This document shows, one piece after another, positions 1-9,700 of a stretch of DNA of 38,352 nucleotides. A program made the position numbers and the translations under genes. The stretch comes from Bacteroidota bacterium. Lineage in GTDB: Bacteria; Bacteroidota; Bacteroidia; Flavobacteriales_F; PHOS-HE28. The stretch covers positions 1 through 38,352 of the forward strand of contig JAFEAI010000005.1 of the NCBI GenBank assembly GCA_018266475.1. Reading direction: 5' to 3'. Under the pieces are notes generated by a model. It saw nothing but the letters and a program-made list of their open reading frames with translations. It was not told where the DNA came from and did not search any database. Each line of letters starts with the position of its first letter. Within the stretch, counting starts at the first letter, position 1.

Positions 1-66
1 AAGCAGCACCGTGATCGAACCTGCGCATGTGGATAAAAGGCCGCCGCCACCCTCCCCCAACGGGGG

Positions 67-74
67 TACCTTCG
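67..74 (+). promoter_or_regulatory. -7-like promoter box of dnaE
   Basis: TACCTTCG fits the Bacteroidota -7 consensus TAnnTTTG with one change (T to C at position 7) and ends 13 nt before the dnaE ATG. I see no clear -33 TTG at the usual 19-nt spacing. It is supported mainly because the same degenerate box recurs before many genes of this window. Confidence 0.45.
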
Positions 75-87
75 TGGCCCTTTCACC

Positions 88-3000
88 ATGCAATTCTCCC
101 ATCTCCACGTCCACACCCAGTATTCCCTGCTGGACGGCGCCAGCAGCATCCCTTCCCTCTTCAAGAAAGCCGCCGCTGACGGGCAGCCGGCCCTCTCCAT
201 CACCGACCATGGCAACATGTTCGGTGCCTTCAAGTTCGTGGCCGAGGCCGGCAAGCACAGGAACGACGACGGATCCCTGAAGGTGAAGCCCATCGTAGGC
301 TGCGAATTTTACGTGGTGGCGGACCGCACCCGCAAGCAATTCACCCGCGAGGAAAAGGACAAGCGCTTCCACCAGCTGATGCTGGCCAAAAATGCCGAGG
401 GCTACAAAAACCTCAGCAAGCTCTGCAGCTTAGGCTTCATCGACGGCTTCTACAGCAAATACCCGCGGATCGACAAGGAGCTCATCCTGCAGCACCACCA
501 GGGGCTGATCGCCACCACCTGCTGCCTGGGCGCCAGCGTGCCCCAGGCCATCCTGCACGGCGGCAATGACCTGGCCAAGGCCGAAGAAGAATTCAAGTGG
601 TGGCTCAACCTCTTCGGCGAGGACTACTACGTGGAGCTGCAGCGCCACGGCCTGCCCGAGCAGGACCGGGTGAACGCGGTGCTGGTGCAATGGGCCCGCA
701 AGTACAACGTGCCCCTCATTGCCAGCAACGACAGCCACTACACCGACCAAGAGGACAGCAACGCCCACGACATCCTCCTGTGCGTAAACACCGGCGAGAA
801 GCAAAGCACGCCCATCGCCACCGACGAGGACCTCTCCACAAAGGGCAAGCGCTTCGGCTTCCCCAACGACCAATTCTTCTTCAAGACCAAGGCCCAAATG
901 GCCAAGGCCTTCCACGACCTGCCCGAGGCACTGGACAACACCGGCCTGATCGTGGACAAAGTGGAGGTGCTCAAGCTCAAGAAGGACATCCTGCTGCCCA
1001 ACTACCAGCTGCCCGCAGGCTTCACCGACCAGGACGAATACCTGCGGCATTTGACCTACCAAGGCGCCATACGGCGCTATATCTACCGTACAGTCGACCC
1101 ATTGGGTCGACGCGACGGCTCTATCGACGGCTCTGGCGACGGTGACGGCGGCATCGATTCCCTCGACCCCAAGATCAAGGAACGGCTGGATTTCGAGCTC
1201 TTCACCATCAAAACGATGGGCTTCGCCGGCTACTTCCTCATTGTGCAGGACTTCATCAACGCCGGGCGCCACATGGGCGTGCTCATCGGCCCCGGCCGCG
1301 GCAGCGCCGCCGGCAGCGCCGTAGCCTACTGCATCGGCATCACCAACATCGACCCCATCAAGTACGACCTGCTCTTCGAGCGATTCCTCAACCCGGACCG
1401 CAAGAGCATGCCCGATATCGACACCGACTTCGACGATGAGGGGCGCCAGCGCGTGATCGACTACGTGGTGGACAAATACGGCAAGAACCAGGTGGCCCAG
1501 ATCGTTACCTACGGCAGCATGGCCGCCAAGAGCAGCATCCGCGACGTGGCCCGCGTGATGGACCTGCCCCTGGCCGAGGCGGACCGCTTGGCCAAGCTGG
1601 TGCCCGAGCGGCCCGGCATCCATCTGGGGCGCCTGCTGCACGCACCTATTGACGGCGACGGAAGCCTCAAGGACAAGGAAAGCCTGAGCAGCGATGAACT
1701 GGCCGCCGTGAAGCAATTGCGCGACATCCTCGAGAGCGGCGAACCCACCGCCGACATCCTGCGCGACGCCGAACGCCTGGAGGGATCCGTCCGCGGCACA
1801 GGCGTACACGCCGCCGGCATCATCATCGCCCCCAGCGACCTCACCGAGATCATCCCCGTCTGCACCGCAAAAGATTCCGACCTCCTGCTCACCCAGTACG
1901 ACGGGCGGGTGATCGAGGATGCCGGGGTGATCAAAATGGACTTCCTGGGCCTGAAGACCCTCACCATCATCCGCGATGCCCTGCGCATGATAAAGGCCAA
2001 TCACGGCGTGGAGATGGACATAGACGCCATCCCGTTGGACGACCCCAGGACCTTCGAGCTCTACCAGCGCGCCGAAACCAACGGCACCTTCCAGTTCGAA
2101 AGCACCGGCATGCAGAAGTACCTGCGCGAGCTGAAGCCCGACCAGTTCGCCGACCTCATCGCCATGAACGCCCTGTACCGCCCGGGGCCGCTGGAATACA
2201 TCCCCACCTTCATCAAGCGGAAGCTCGGCCAGGAGCCGATCGTGTACGACCTGCCCGAGATGGAGGAGCTCCTGAAGGAAACCTACGGCGTTACCGTGTA
2301 CCAGGAACAGGTGATGCTGCTCAGCCAAAAGCTCGCCGGCTTCAGCAAGGGCGATGCCGACATCCTGCGCAAGGCCATGGGCAAAAAGGACCGCGCCACG
2401 CTGGATAAAATGAAGGGCAAGTTCCTTGCCGGCACCGCCGAGCGCGGGTTCAACGCCAAGGTGTGCGACAAGATCTGGACCGACTGGGAGGCCTTCGCCC
2501 AATACGCCTTCAACAAGAGCCACAGCACCTGCTACGCCTTCGTGGCCTACCAAACCGCCTGGCTCAAGGCCAACTATCCGCCCGAGTTCATGGCCAGCGT
2601 GCTTACGCACTCCGGCGGCCAAATAGACAAGATCACCTTCTTCATGGAGGAATGCCGCCGCATGAGCATCCCCGTGCTGGGGCCTGACGTGAACGAAAGC
2701 CAGCTGCAGTTCAGCGTGAACAAGCAGGGGCAGGTGCGCTTCGGCCTGGGCGCCGTGAAAGGCGTGGGCACCAATGCCGTGGAGGCCATCACCGAAGAAC
2801 GCGCCGCCAAGGGCCCCTACAAGGACGTGTTCGACCTGATGCGCCGGGTGAACCTGCGCGCCGCCAACCGCAAGGCCCTGGAAAGCCTGGCATACGCCGG
2901 TGCCTTCGACAGCCTGCCCCGCACCCACCGCGCCCACTTCTTCCATAGCCCGGGCGAAGGCAAGCCCTCCTTCCTGGAAGTGCTGGTGCGCTACGGCCAG

Positions 3001-3756
3001 CAAAGCCAGGACAGCGCCGACAGCGCACAGGTGAGCATGTTCGGCGATGCCGAGGAAGGCGCCATGATCCCCGACCCGCCCATCCCCGCCATAGATCCAT
3101 GGAGCGCGCTGGAACAGCTGCACCATGAAAAGGAGGTCATCGGCTTCTACCTCAGCGGCCATCCGCTGGACGACCACCGCATCGCCATCAAATACCTGTG
3201 CAATGCACAGCTGCCCCAATTGCAGGACCTGCGCAGCGTGGCCGGCCGCGAGCTGTGCCTGGCCGGCATCGTCACAAAGGCCGAGCACCGCATCGCAAAA
3301 AGCGGAAAGCCCTTCGGCAGCTTTTCCCTGGAAGACCACCATGGCAAGCACGACTTCATGCTCTTCAGCGAGGATTACGTGAAATTCAAGCTGTACCTGC
3401 AGGCCGGCCTGCTGCTGCTGGTGAAGGGCCGCGCCACCGAGCGCACCTGGGGGCGTGATGAAGGCCAATTGGAGTTCAAGATCTCCAGCATGGACCTGCT
3501 GCCCGATGCGCGCGAGAAGTACCTCACCCGCTTAGTGCTCCAACTGGAGGCCATGCGCGTGGATGATGCCCTTAGCCGCGAGATCGCCGACATCCTGGCC
3601 TCCAACAAGGGCTCCTGCAAGGTGCTCGTCTCCTTAGTGGACCCCGAGGAGCAATTCACCGTGGAAGCTGCCAGCAAGGTGGGCCAAGTGAACATTTCCA
3701 ATGAGCTCACCCGCCGATTGGACGCTTTGTCCGACATAAAATGGTGGCTTAGCTGA
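88..3756 (+). CDS. dnaE: DNA polymerase III subunit alpha
   Basis: Catalytic subunit of the replicative DNA polymerase, working in the cytoplasmic holoenzyme. The 1222-residue product has, in order, an N-terminal PHP domain (HLHVHT at residues 5-10), the polymerase palm with GPGRGSAAGS and the metal-binding PDIDTDF motif (D443, D445), the fingers and helix-hairpin-helix region, a beta-clamp-binding motif QVSMF at 982-986, and a C-terminal OB fold (LAGIVTKAEHRIAKSGKPFG). The ATG at 88 places the PHP motif at the normal distance from the N terminus and follows a -7-like box. Oddity: residues about 333-360 are a Gly/Asp/Ser-rich segment encoded by an inverted repeat plus short tandem repeats, just before the conserved ERLDFEL block; I read it as an in-frame insertion relative to the family. 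A long antisense ORF across this gene is a codon-bias shadow. The identification is secure. Confidence 0.98.
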   Translation: MQFSHLHVHTQYSLLDGASSIPSLFKKAAADGQPALSITDHGNMFGAFKFVAEAGKHRNDDGSLKVKPIVGCEFYVVADRTRKQFTREEKDKRFHQLMLAKNAEGYKNLSKLCSLGFIDGFYSKYPRIDKELILQHHQGLIATTCCLGASVPQAILHGGNDLAKAEEEFKWWLNLFGEDYYVELQRHGLPEQDRVNAVLVQWARKYNVPLIASNDSHYTDQEDSNAHDILLCVNTGEKQSTPIATDEDLSTKGKRFGFPNDQFFFKTKAQMAKAFHDLPEALDNTGLIVDKVEVLKLKKDILLPNYQLPAGFTDQDEYLRHLTYQGAIRRYIYRTVDPLGRRDGSIDGSGDGDGGIDSLDPKIKERLDFELFTIKTMGFAGYFLIVQDFINAGRHMGVLIGPGRGSAAGSAVAYCIGITNIDPIKYDLLFERFLNPDRKSMPDIDTDFDDEGRQRVIDYVVDKYGKNQVAQIVTYGSMAAKSSIRDVARVMDLPLAEADRLAKLVPERPGIHLGRLLHAPIDGDGSLKDKESLSSDELAAVKQLRDILESGEPTADILRDAERLEGSVRGTGVHAAGIIIAPSDLTEIIPVCTAKDSDLLLTQYDGRVIEDAGVIKMDFLGLKTLTIIRDALRMIKANHGVEMDIDAIPLDDPRTFELYQRAETNGTFQFESTGMQKYLRELKPDQFADLIAMNALYRPGPLEYIPTFIKRKLGQEPIVYDLPEMEELLKETYGVTVYQEQVMLLSQKLAGFSKGDADILRKAMGKKDRATLDKMKGKFLAGTAERGFNAKVCDKIWTDWEAFAQYAFNKSHSTCYAFVAYQTAWLKANYPPEFMASVLTHSGGQIDKITFFMEECRRMSIPVLGPDVNESQLQFSVNKQGQVRFGLGAVKGVGTNAVEAITEERAAKGPYKDVFDLMRRVNLRAANRKALESLAYAGAFDSLPRTHRAHFFHSPGEGKPSFLEVLVRYGQQSQDSADSAQVSMFGDAEEGAMIPDPPIPAIDPWSALEQLHHEKEVIGFYLSGHPLDDHRIAIKYLCNAQLPQLQDLRSVAGRELCLAGIVTKAEHRIAKSGKPFGSFSLEDHHGKHDFMLFSEDYVKFKLYLQAGLLLLVKGRATERTWGRDEGQLEFKISSMDLLPDAREKYLTRLVLQLEAMRVDDALSREIADILASNKGSCKVLVSLVDPEEQFTVEAASKVGQVNISNELTRRLDALSDIKWWLS
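1093..1148 (+). repeat. Inverted plus tandem repeat inside dnaE
   Basis: A perfect inverted repeat (GTCGACCCA, one central T, TGGGTCGAC; 1093-1111) is followed by a 12-nt imperfect tandem repeat with CGACGGCTCT at 1113-1122 and again at 1125-1134, then CGACGG at 1137. The frame stays open and encodes a Gly/Asp-rich loop between conserved polymerase blocks. It looks like a small repeat insertion tolerated in a surface loop. Confidence 0.7.
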
Positions 3757-3885
3757 CCAACTGACAGTTGAAAAGTGTTCGGCAAGGTCATTGATTAGCG
3801 CCCTTCCATGCGGAAATTAGCCCTCCGCACCGGCAACGAGTACACACAACGCGCATCCGAAACGCATCAAACACAACCACAAGAC

Positions 3886-4206
3886 ATGGCAATTGAACTG
3901 ACCGACAGCAACTTTGAGGAACTCGCCCTGAAGAGCGACAAGCCCGTAATGGTGGACTTCTGGGCGGAATGGTGCGGCCCCTGCCGCATGGTCGGTCCCG
4001 TGGTGGAGGAACTGGCCAAGGATTACGAAGGCAAGGCCGTGGTGGGCAAGGTGAACGTGGACAACAACCCCCAGGTGGCCATGAAGTATGGCATCCGCAG
4101 CATTCCAACCATCCTGTTCCTGAAGAACGGTGAAGTGGTGGACCGCAGCGTGGGCGCCGTGCCCAAGAGCACCCTGGCCACCAAGCTGGAAGGGCAGTTG
4201 GCCTGA
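3886..4206 (+). CDS. trxA: Thioredoxin
   Basis: Cytoplasmic disulfide reductase of 106 residues, the normal size for the family. The active site WCGPC has its two cysteines at positions 30 and 33, preceded by the usual VDFWAEW strand, and the cis-proline motif SIPT follows. I chose the ATG at 3886 ([10 protein letters not shown]) because it gives a standard thioredoxin N terminus; an upstream in-frame ATG at 3808 would add 26 residues with no family resemblance. It sits 129 nt after dnaE on the same strand, and I found no clear promoter box in that gap. It ends just before a strong palindromic terminator and is convergent with the T9SS cargo genes. Confidence 0.97.
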   Translation: MAIELTDSNFEELALKSDKPVMVDFWAEWCGPCRMVGPVVEELAKDYEGKAVVGKVNVDNNPQVAMKYGIRSIPTILFLKNGEVVDRSVGAVPKSTLATKLEGQLA

Positions 4207-4222
4207 CCGGCCCCGGTATGAC

Positions 4223-4256
4223 GCAAGAAGCCCGGCGCATGCGCCGGGCTTCTTGC
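4223..4256. terminator. Perfect palindrome, likely bidirectional terminator
   Basis: GCAAGAAGCCCGGCGCA is followed directly by its exact reverse complement, giving a 34-bp perfect palindrome between the convergent ends of trxA and the T9SS cargo operon. The stem is flanked by A-rich and T-rich arms (AAGAAG/CTTCTT), so a hairpin followed by a short U-rich run forms in either direction. Confidence 0.8.
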
Positions 4257-4272
4257 ATTCAGTGCCTGCCTC

Positions 4273-5196
4273 CTACTCCACTTTCTGCCAACGCTGCGTG
4301 GCCCGGTAGCCCGCAGCCGTGGAGAACGAAACGAAGTACAGGCCGGGGCGCAGCAACTGCAGCTCCAGTGCCCCGGCAGCAGGCAAGGACCGCAATGCAA
4401 GAACGGTACGCCCCATGGCGTCCGCCACGGATGCATCCACCGCACCGGCCACCGGCAGCGCATAGTTCACGCGGCCCGTGCCCGGGTTGGGCCACAAGGC
4501 AAAAGGCCCGGGCCCATTGCCCTCCGGCAGCCCAAGGGGCAGCGCGCATCCGTTAGGGACCGCCTGATAGCCCACCACCTCATCGGAATAACAGGTAAGC
4601 GTGCAGTAGCATTCAAACACGCTTCCGCAGTGCCCGATGGGGAAGAAATAGCCCTCCAGCGTGCCGATGCGTTCCGCGATCCACTCGGCCGGGTAAAATC
4701 CGTCCGGGTCCGATCCCGTGCGCTGCACGTGCAGCTTGCGCAGCACCACCCCGTCCTGCTCCATCGTGCCTGTTTCCAGCACCGTGAACCGGTGGTCCGG
4801 CGGGCACTCCTCCGCGAAGGCCCAGGGCGCCCGCCAACTGTCCCCTACTTGGGCACCGAACCAGTACAGGGTATCCCACGCAGCTGCAGGCGCATTCCAC
4901 AGGAACACCACATCCGCCGCATGGCGCGTGATGGCCGCATGCGGAACCGATGAAAGGATCAGCGTATCCGTGCCAAACACATGGGTGATCAGCTGCTCGG
5001 AATCGATCCGCTGCGCCGATTGGCCGTCCACTACGGTATCACCCGCATAGTGGAAGCTGGTCTTGGCATCCATTCCCGGGCTTCCCGTATCGTACACCCA
5101 CCGGGCACCCGGCGGGCACCAGGATTGGGCGCTGGCGATGGAGCACCCGATTGCCCCCGCCAGGGCCATTGCGATGTTGAAGCTGTATTTGCTCAT
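4273..5196 (-). CDS. Secreted T9SS cargo protein with C-terminal sorting domain
   Basis: Unknown function; 307 residues. A signal peptide (about residues 1-23, ending SIASAQ) directs export to the periplasm. The last ~75 residues, starting at LWPNPGTGRV and ending in RPGLYFVSFS...QRWQKVE, form a type-A T9SS sorting domain, so the product should reach the surface or medium. The central part has no domain I can name; it contains a Cys-rich stretch (GHCGSVFECYCTLTC). The ATG at 5196 overlaps the stop of the upstream gene (ATGA), which implies translational coupling and favours it over the ATG at 5208. It is the last gene of a three-gene set of T9SS cargo, ending at a bidirectional terminator. 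Confidence 0.88.
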   Translation of the reverse strand: MSKYSFNIAMALAGAIGCSIASAQSWCPPGARWVYDTGSPGMDAKTSFHYAGDTVVDGQSAQRIDSEQLITHVFGTDTLILSSVPHAAITRHAADVVFLWNAPAAAWDTLYWFGAQVGDSWRAPWAFAEECPPDHRFTVLETGTMEQDGVVLRKLHVQRTGSDPDGFYPAEWIAERIGTLEGYFFPIGHCGSVFECYCTLTCYSDEVVGYQAVPNGCALPLGLPEGNGPGPFALWPNPGTGRVNYALPVAGAVDASVADAMGRTVLALRSLPAAGALELQLLRPGLYFVSFSTAAGYRATQRWQKVE

Positions 5197-6701
5197 TGCT
5201 TGATCCATTTGGCAACTGCCTTGGTGCCTGTTTCCGAAATGACTGACAGTAGGTACACGCCTGGGGAAAGCATGGATATGTCCAACGGAGCATCGCCGCT
5301 GCGCAAGTTATGTGCGAGCAAGGTGCGCCCCTGCAGGTCCTCCACAAGCACGCTGAACTTGCCCGGCATGTCCCAGGCTATGTGCAAGCGATCGTCGGCC
5401 GGGTTGGGATACACGCTTAGGGCGGGCACCGCTGCGGCCTCCTCGCCCACCCCCACGTTCAGCGGAAACAAGCGCATGAGCAGCCGCTGCTCAGGATGGT
5501 CCCCGCAGCCATCGTTGTAGCCGGAGAACCTGCCCCAAATGTAGATGTAGCCATTAGGTGCTTTCTTAATGCCCATTAAAGAACATCCTGGCGTTTGCCC
5601 ATATAGCGGCTGGGTAAAGCCCGCCCCGGTGCCTGGCAAATAGTCCCAGAGCACATTCCCTGCGGTATCAATAGTGGTGATGGCACCCAGCGTTTGGCCC
5701 CCGATCTCATTGAAATCACCGACCACGATCAGCTTGCCCGGCTCTATCTCGAGATAGTCCCATACGGCAGCCAAGCCCCTGAAGTAACCGTAAGCCAGGA
5801 AGGGGATGGATGGCCAAGTGGTATCGGTGCTGCCATCGGGCAGCAGGCGCATCACGGCTAAGGTGTCATCGGGATACTCCGGGGCCATGAACCGCCCGAA
5901 CACCAGCATGCGGCCATCCGGGTAATGGTAAATCGTGGAACCGCCCCCAGCCCAAGTGATGGAAGTATGGAAGGTGGTGTCCAGGTGGCTGTCCGGCCTG
6001 ATCTTGAACAACGCCCCTACCGGATGCCCTTCATACTCTAATCCATTTGAGGCGGTGATCAAAAAGTTCCCGTCAGGTAGCTCAAGGATGGTCCGCAGAA
6101 AGGCTTGGGGCGTGTACTTGTGGTCGAAGTCCGGATCAATTAGGCCATTGGGCAGTGCCTGCAACAATCCATAGCCCGGCTGATGCAGCACTTCATTGCC
6201 TTCCTCATCCCAGGCATGCCTGGTGTAATAGCCCAAACGCCACATTGTACCGTCGGGGAAGAGGTGGTAGCCACCGGCTTGGCCGAACGTCCACACCCAC
6301 GGAGGGGGATCAAGAAAGTAAGAGTGGTCCATTGTGCCTTCCACGAGATGGTATCTCGCATATCCATTGCTTCGTTGGATGTACAAGGAATTACCTTGGA
6401 TGGCAAGCTGACCTGCATCATTGACGTAGGTCGGCCCGAACAAGGGGTCGATGGCCCCGTGCGGCAACACCCGTGTAAGGCCAACGGTTGTAGTCCCCCC
6501 TTGTTGGATCACTTCCAGTGACTGCCTAAGGCCGAGGCCAGAGACAATGATCCGCCCGTTCGCCATAAAGGCCACGTCGTACAGCTCGCCAACCGGGGGA
6601 TACCCGAACTGGAAGCTTTCGTCCACGCACAGCGGTGCTTGCGCCCTGGCCGAAGCCAAGGCACAAGCACCGGTTGCCAATAGCAGGAATGCGCGCTTCA
6701 T
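5193..6701 (-). CDS. T9SS cargo protein with delta-60 repeats
   Basis: Predicted exported protein of 502 residues. The signal peptide MKRAFLLLATGACALASARAQA is followed by several copies of the delta-60 (beta-propeller-like) repeat, recognisable from recurring blocks such as IDPDFDHKY...LPDGNFLI, LDTTFHTS...YPDGRMLVFGRF and TDTTWPS...PGKLIVVGDFNEIGG. From about residue 430 there is a type-A T9SS sorting domain (VYPNPADDRLHI ... MLSPGVYLLSV). Function is unknown; delta-60 proteins are common surface proteins in Bacteroidota. It starts 6 nt after the stop of the metalloprotease gene and overlaps the next gene by ATGA, so the three are almost certainly one transcript. Confidence 0.9.
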   Translation of the reverse strand: MKRAFLLLATGACALASARAQAPLCVDESFQFGYPPVGELYDVAFMANGRIIVSGLGLRQSLEVIQQGGTTTVGLTRVLPHGAIDPLFGPTYVNDAGQLAIQGNSLYIQRSNGYARYHLVEGTMDHSYFLDPPPWVWTFGQAGGYHLFPDGTMWRLGYYTRHAWDEEGNEVLHQPGYGLLQALPNGLIDPDFDHKYTPQAFLRTILELPDGNFLITASNGLEYEGHPVGALFKIRPDSHLDTTFHTSITWAGGGSTIYHYPDGRMLVFGRFMAPEYPDDTLAVMRLLPDGSTDTTWPSIPFLAYGYFRGLAAVWDYLEIEPGKLIVVGDFNEIGGQTLGAITTIDTAGNVLWDYLPGTGAGFTQPLYGQTPGCSLMGIKKAPNGYIYIWGRFSGYNDGCGDHPEQRLLMRLFPLNVGVGEEAAAVPALSVYPNPADDRLHIAWDMPGKFSVLVEDLQGRTLLAHNLRSGDAPLDISMLSPGVYLLSVISETGTKAVAKWIKQ

Positions 6702-6707
6702 GGTTGC

Positions 6708-9700
6708 TTAGGGGTTTACTACCACGCGTTGGGCCCCCACCAACCTGCCCGCGTTGTAGAGTTCCACCAAATAGCTGCCTGGCGCGGTTCCGCGGGTATC
6801 CCAGATCTCCTGGCCGGGGGAAGCACCGATGGCCATTTCGTTCACCACCCTGCCCAAGGGGTCCACTATGCGGATCCGGGCCTGGTCCACCTTGCCGGGC
6901 AACGTGTGGCTGAAGGCCACCCAGGTGCTAGCCGGGTTGGGATGGGCGAGCAGCGAAGGTGTTGTAGCTGTGGATGTGGCTGCGGGTAGTGCCAACGCCA
7001 TCTTGGGCTGGTTTGCACCGCCCGTAACCGGAGGCATGCAGATGTTGTACCCATAGCACAACGTATTACGGGCATATGAAGAGGCCAAGGAAGGTTGGCG
7101 TGTGGCAATGCCCTCCATGGCCGCCAATTCACCGGGTTCCAATTGCATCAGGGTCCGTCCACCATCGATCACCGGGCGGATCGCCGTGATCAGGTCCAGC
7201 ATATCGTTGCGGTCCTGCATGCCCTGCTTCTCCAGCAAATAATCGGCATCCAAGCCTTGCAGCAAGGCGACGGCTTCATCGAAGCGGTTCTGCTCCAGCA
7301 GCACGTTCACCTCCCCGAACCGCGCTCGCAGGCTCGGGTTCAGTTGCCACCGCGCCAACAGACTGTCCGCAGGTTGGGCCACGGTATCGTTCAGCATGGC
7401 AGTGGTAAGCTCATCGTTCAACCGTTGGTATTCGCCGTTGTGCCAACCCATGTCCGCCTCCAAGCTGGTGCGCCAGGTCCGTTGGTTCCAGGAGGCAAAC
7501 ACCTGCGCCACCATGTATTCCGGCAAGGGGTTGGGCATTTCGTACTGCAGCCACTTGGTGAACCCGTCCCGCTGGGTGGCCTCCGGATTGGCCAAGCACA
7601 CCTCCAAGTACATGGCGTGGGGAAGGATGTTCTTCAGGCCCGCCTCTTTCAGGATGTCGGTGCTGAGGTAAGGGCTTTTTGCCATCAGTTCGTTGCGCAG
7701 CGCCCAGGCGTCCTGCGGCCAGCTGTGCATGATGGTCTCCTTCAGCTCATCGAAATCACCACCGTCCAGCAGGCTTTCATATACGTACTTCAGGTTCAGG
7801 TAGGCCGTACGTTCCTGGGCGATCTGCGGCATCAGGGCTTCCTTCACCGGGCCGGTGCCGCCCCCGCACAGGATCCGCGTGGGGCAGGTGTTGTGGGGCG
7901 ATGCAATTGCATTGCGCTGCACCCATGGTATGTTGTAGGCTCCCGCGTTCAGGTCCCCAGGCGGCAATTCCCAGAAATAGGTGATCGGGAGCACCCTTGC
8001 CTTATTGTGGTAGTTGTAGTAGGGCGAACTTCCGTTCTGCTGCGGGGTGAAGGTGTTGCCTGCGGAAACGGCGGAGGAGCCTTGGAAGATCTTGATGCAG
8101 TGATCCGAACCCGGGTTTGCGAAGGAGCTCCTGACCTCAAAATCTTCCTCGCCGTTCTGCACGTTCTGGTTGCAGATGAACGACAAGCCCGTTTTGGTGG
8201 GGTGTACTGGGTCCACGTTCGCATTTTCCCCAATGTACCCAAAGTGCACCCCTGCGGCCGTGTTCTTGTACACTTGGTTGTTGTACGCCGCAGTGTTGCT
8301 CACCACCACCCCTTCCGATCGGGCAGGGTATATGCTTGGTTTCGAGAAACGGTTCTCCTCGATCTTGAAGGCATTTGCATTGTTATGGTAAATGCCCCGA
8401 TGCTTTTCCTGGAACAAATCATCTAAGCCATTGAGTACCACATCGCGCCCCCCGATCACGAACTTGTTGCGCAGGATCGCGGCATTGTTCACGCCATCGG
8501 TATAGATGCCGCAGACGTTGTTCTCAAAGTAGGAATCCTTCACCGTGTAGGTATATCCCCCAATTCCGCTGGTGGTGGCACGGATGCCATGGTCCAGGCC
8601 GATGAAGCGGGAGGGCTTTAGCGAAGCCTGCGGGCACACGGGTTCAGGCTGCCCGGAACCGTACTCGCAAGGCGGAAGCTGCTGGCTGCACATGGCGGTT
8701 ACGCTGAAAGAAGCATCCAAGCTGAAGATGCCGACACCAAGGTCCGCACTGCCATGCACAATGCCGCCCGTTGCTTGGCCATTGGAGAAATCGCATTGCG
8801 AGAACGCGATCCCGCGCACTTCATTCAGGCGTACGTGTGCATCAAAGGGCGTGGCCCCCCTGTAATCGTCGTTCACTTCAAAAATTGCATGGCGGAAATA
8901 GCTGTTGTCGTTCTTGGTGGTTGCAGGGTTGTTGGGGTAGAAATTGCGGTACTTCATGTACTCCGCACCCCTGCGGCAGTTCCGGAATGTGGCTCCTGGA
9001 TCCGTGATCGTTCCTTGCACCATAAGAACCCCTCCCCGTTCATTCGGTGTGCCAAAGCGGTTATTGGCAAAGCCAATGTCGGCATGCTCGATCAGGGCAC
9101 CGTTCTTCAGGACCACAAGACCTTGGAAGGTAGGGTTGTTCGCAGGCTCCTGGTGCTGGTAGGAGGTGCCGTCCGCAATGATGCCGCGCCACATCTTGCC
9201 GGGGTGCGCACAGGTTATAGTCCCGCCGTCCACGATCAACCGCCCGCCCGGCCTCACTTCCACTATTCCGTCCACAGGCATGCGCACCTCGCATTTTATC
9301 GTGAGGGTCTTTCCGGCGGTCACTATGATGTCCTCGTACATTTTGATCGCAAAGTCCCAGGTTTCATCTTCCGTGATCCAATGTGTTCCGATGGAATGCG
9401 TTTCCTCAACGTATTGGTGCATGGTCCTATTGTCCAAGGTAAAGCTGTTGTCGTAGAACGACAATGCCCTATGCATCCGGCCCGCTTGCTTGCGGCTAAT
9501 GAATTTCTCATTTCCGCCCGAGGACATCAGAGGGCGGTAGTTGGGGAATTGGTTGAAGAAGCACGATGTCAGGTGGCACACATGGTTGGCCGTGGGATTG
9601 CATCCGTTGTAGCACGGGCTACCGGAGTTGGACATGGCCGGTTCGGGGCATGTGCCGAACACATCGCTGAGGAAGTCATAATGCGTGATCGCCCTGCCAG

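Noticed and set aside
10-35. tRNA T-arm-like sequence (GATCGAACCTGC)
   Set aside because: No matching stem or anticodon arm can be built around it.
1081-1170. Possible frameshift or sequencing error in dnaE
   Set aside because: The odd segment keeps the reading frame and both flanks align with the family, so it is an in-frame insertion.
430-3468. A 1012-codon open frame antisense to dnaE
   Set aside because: It is a shadow of the GC-rich codon use of dnaE: low-complexity Ala/Gly/His/Val translation with no domain or start signal.
7095-8426. A 443-codon open frame on the plus strand inside the protease gene
   Set aside because: Antisense shadow of a gene with signal peptide, zinc motif and T9SS domain on the other strand.
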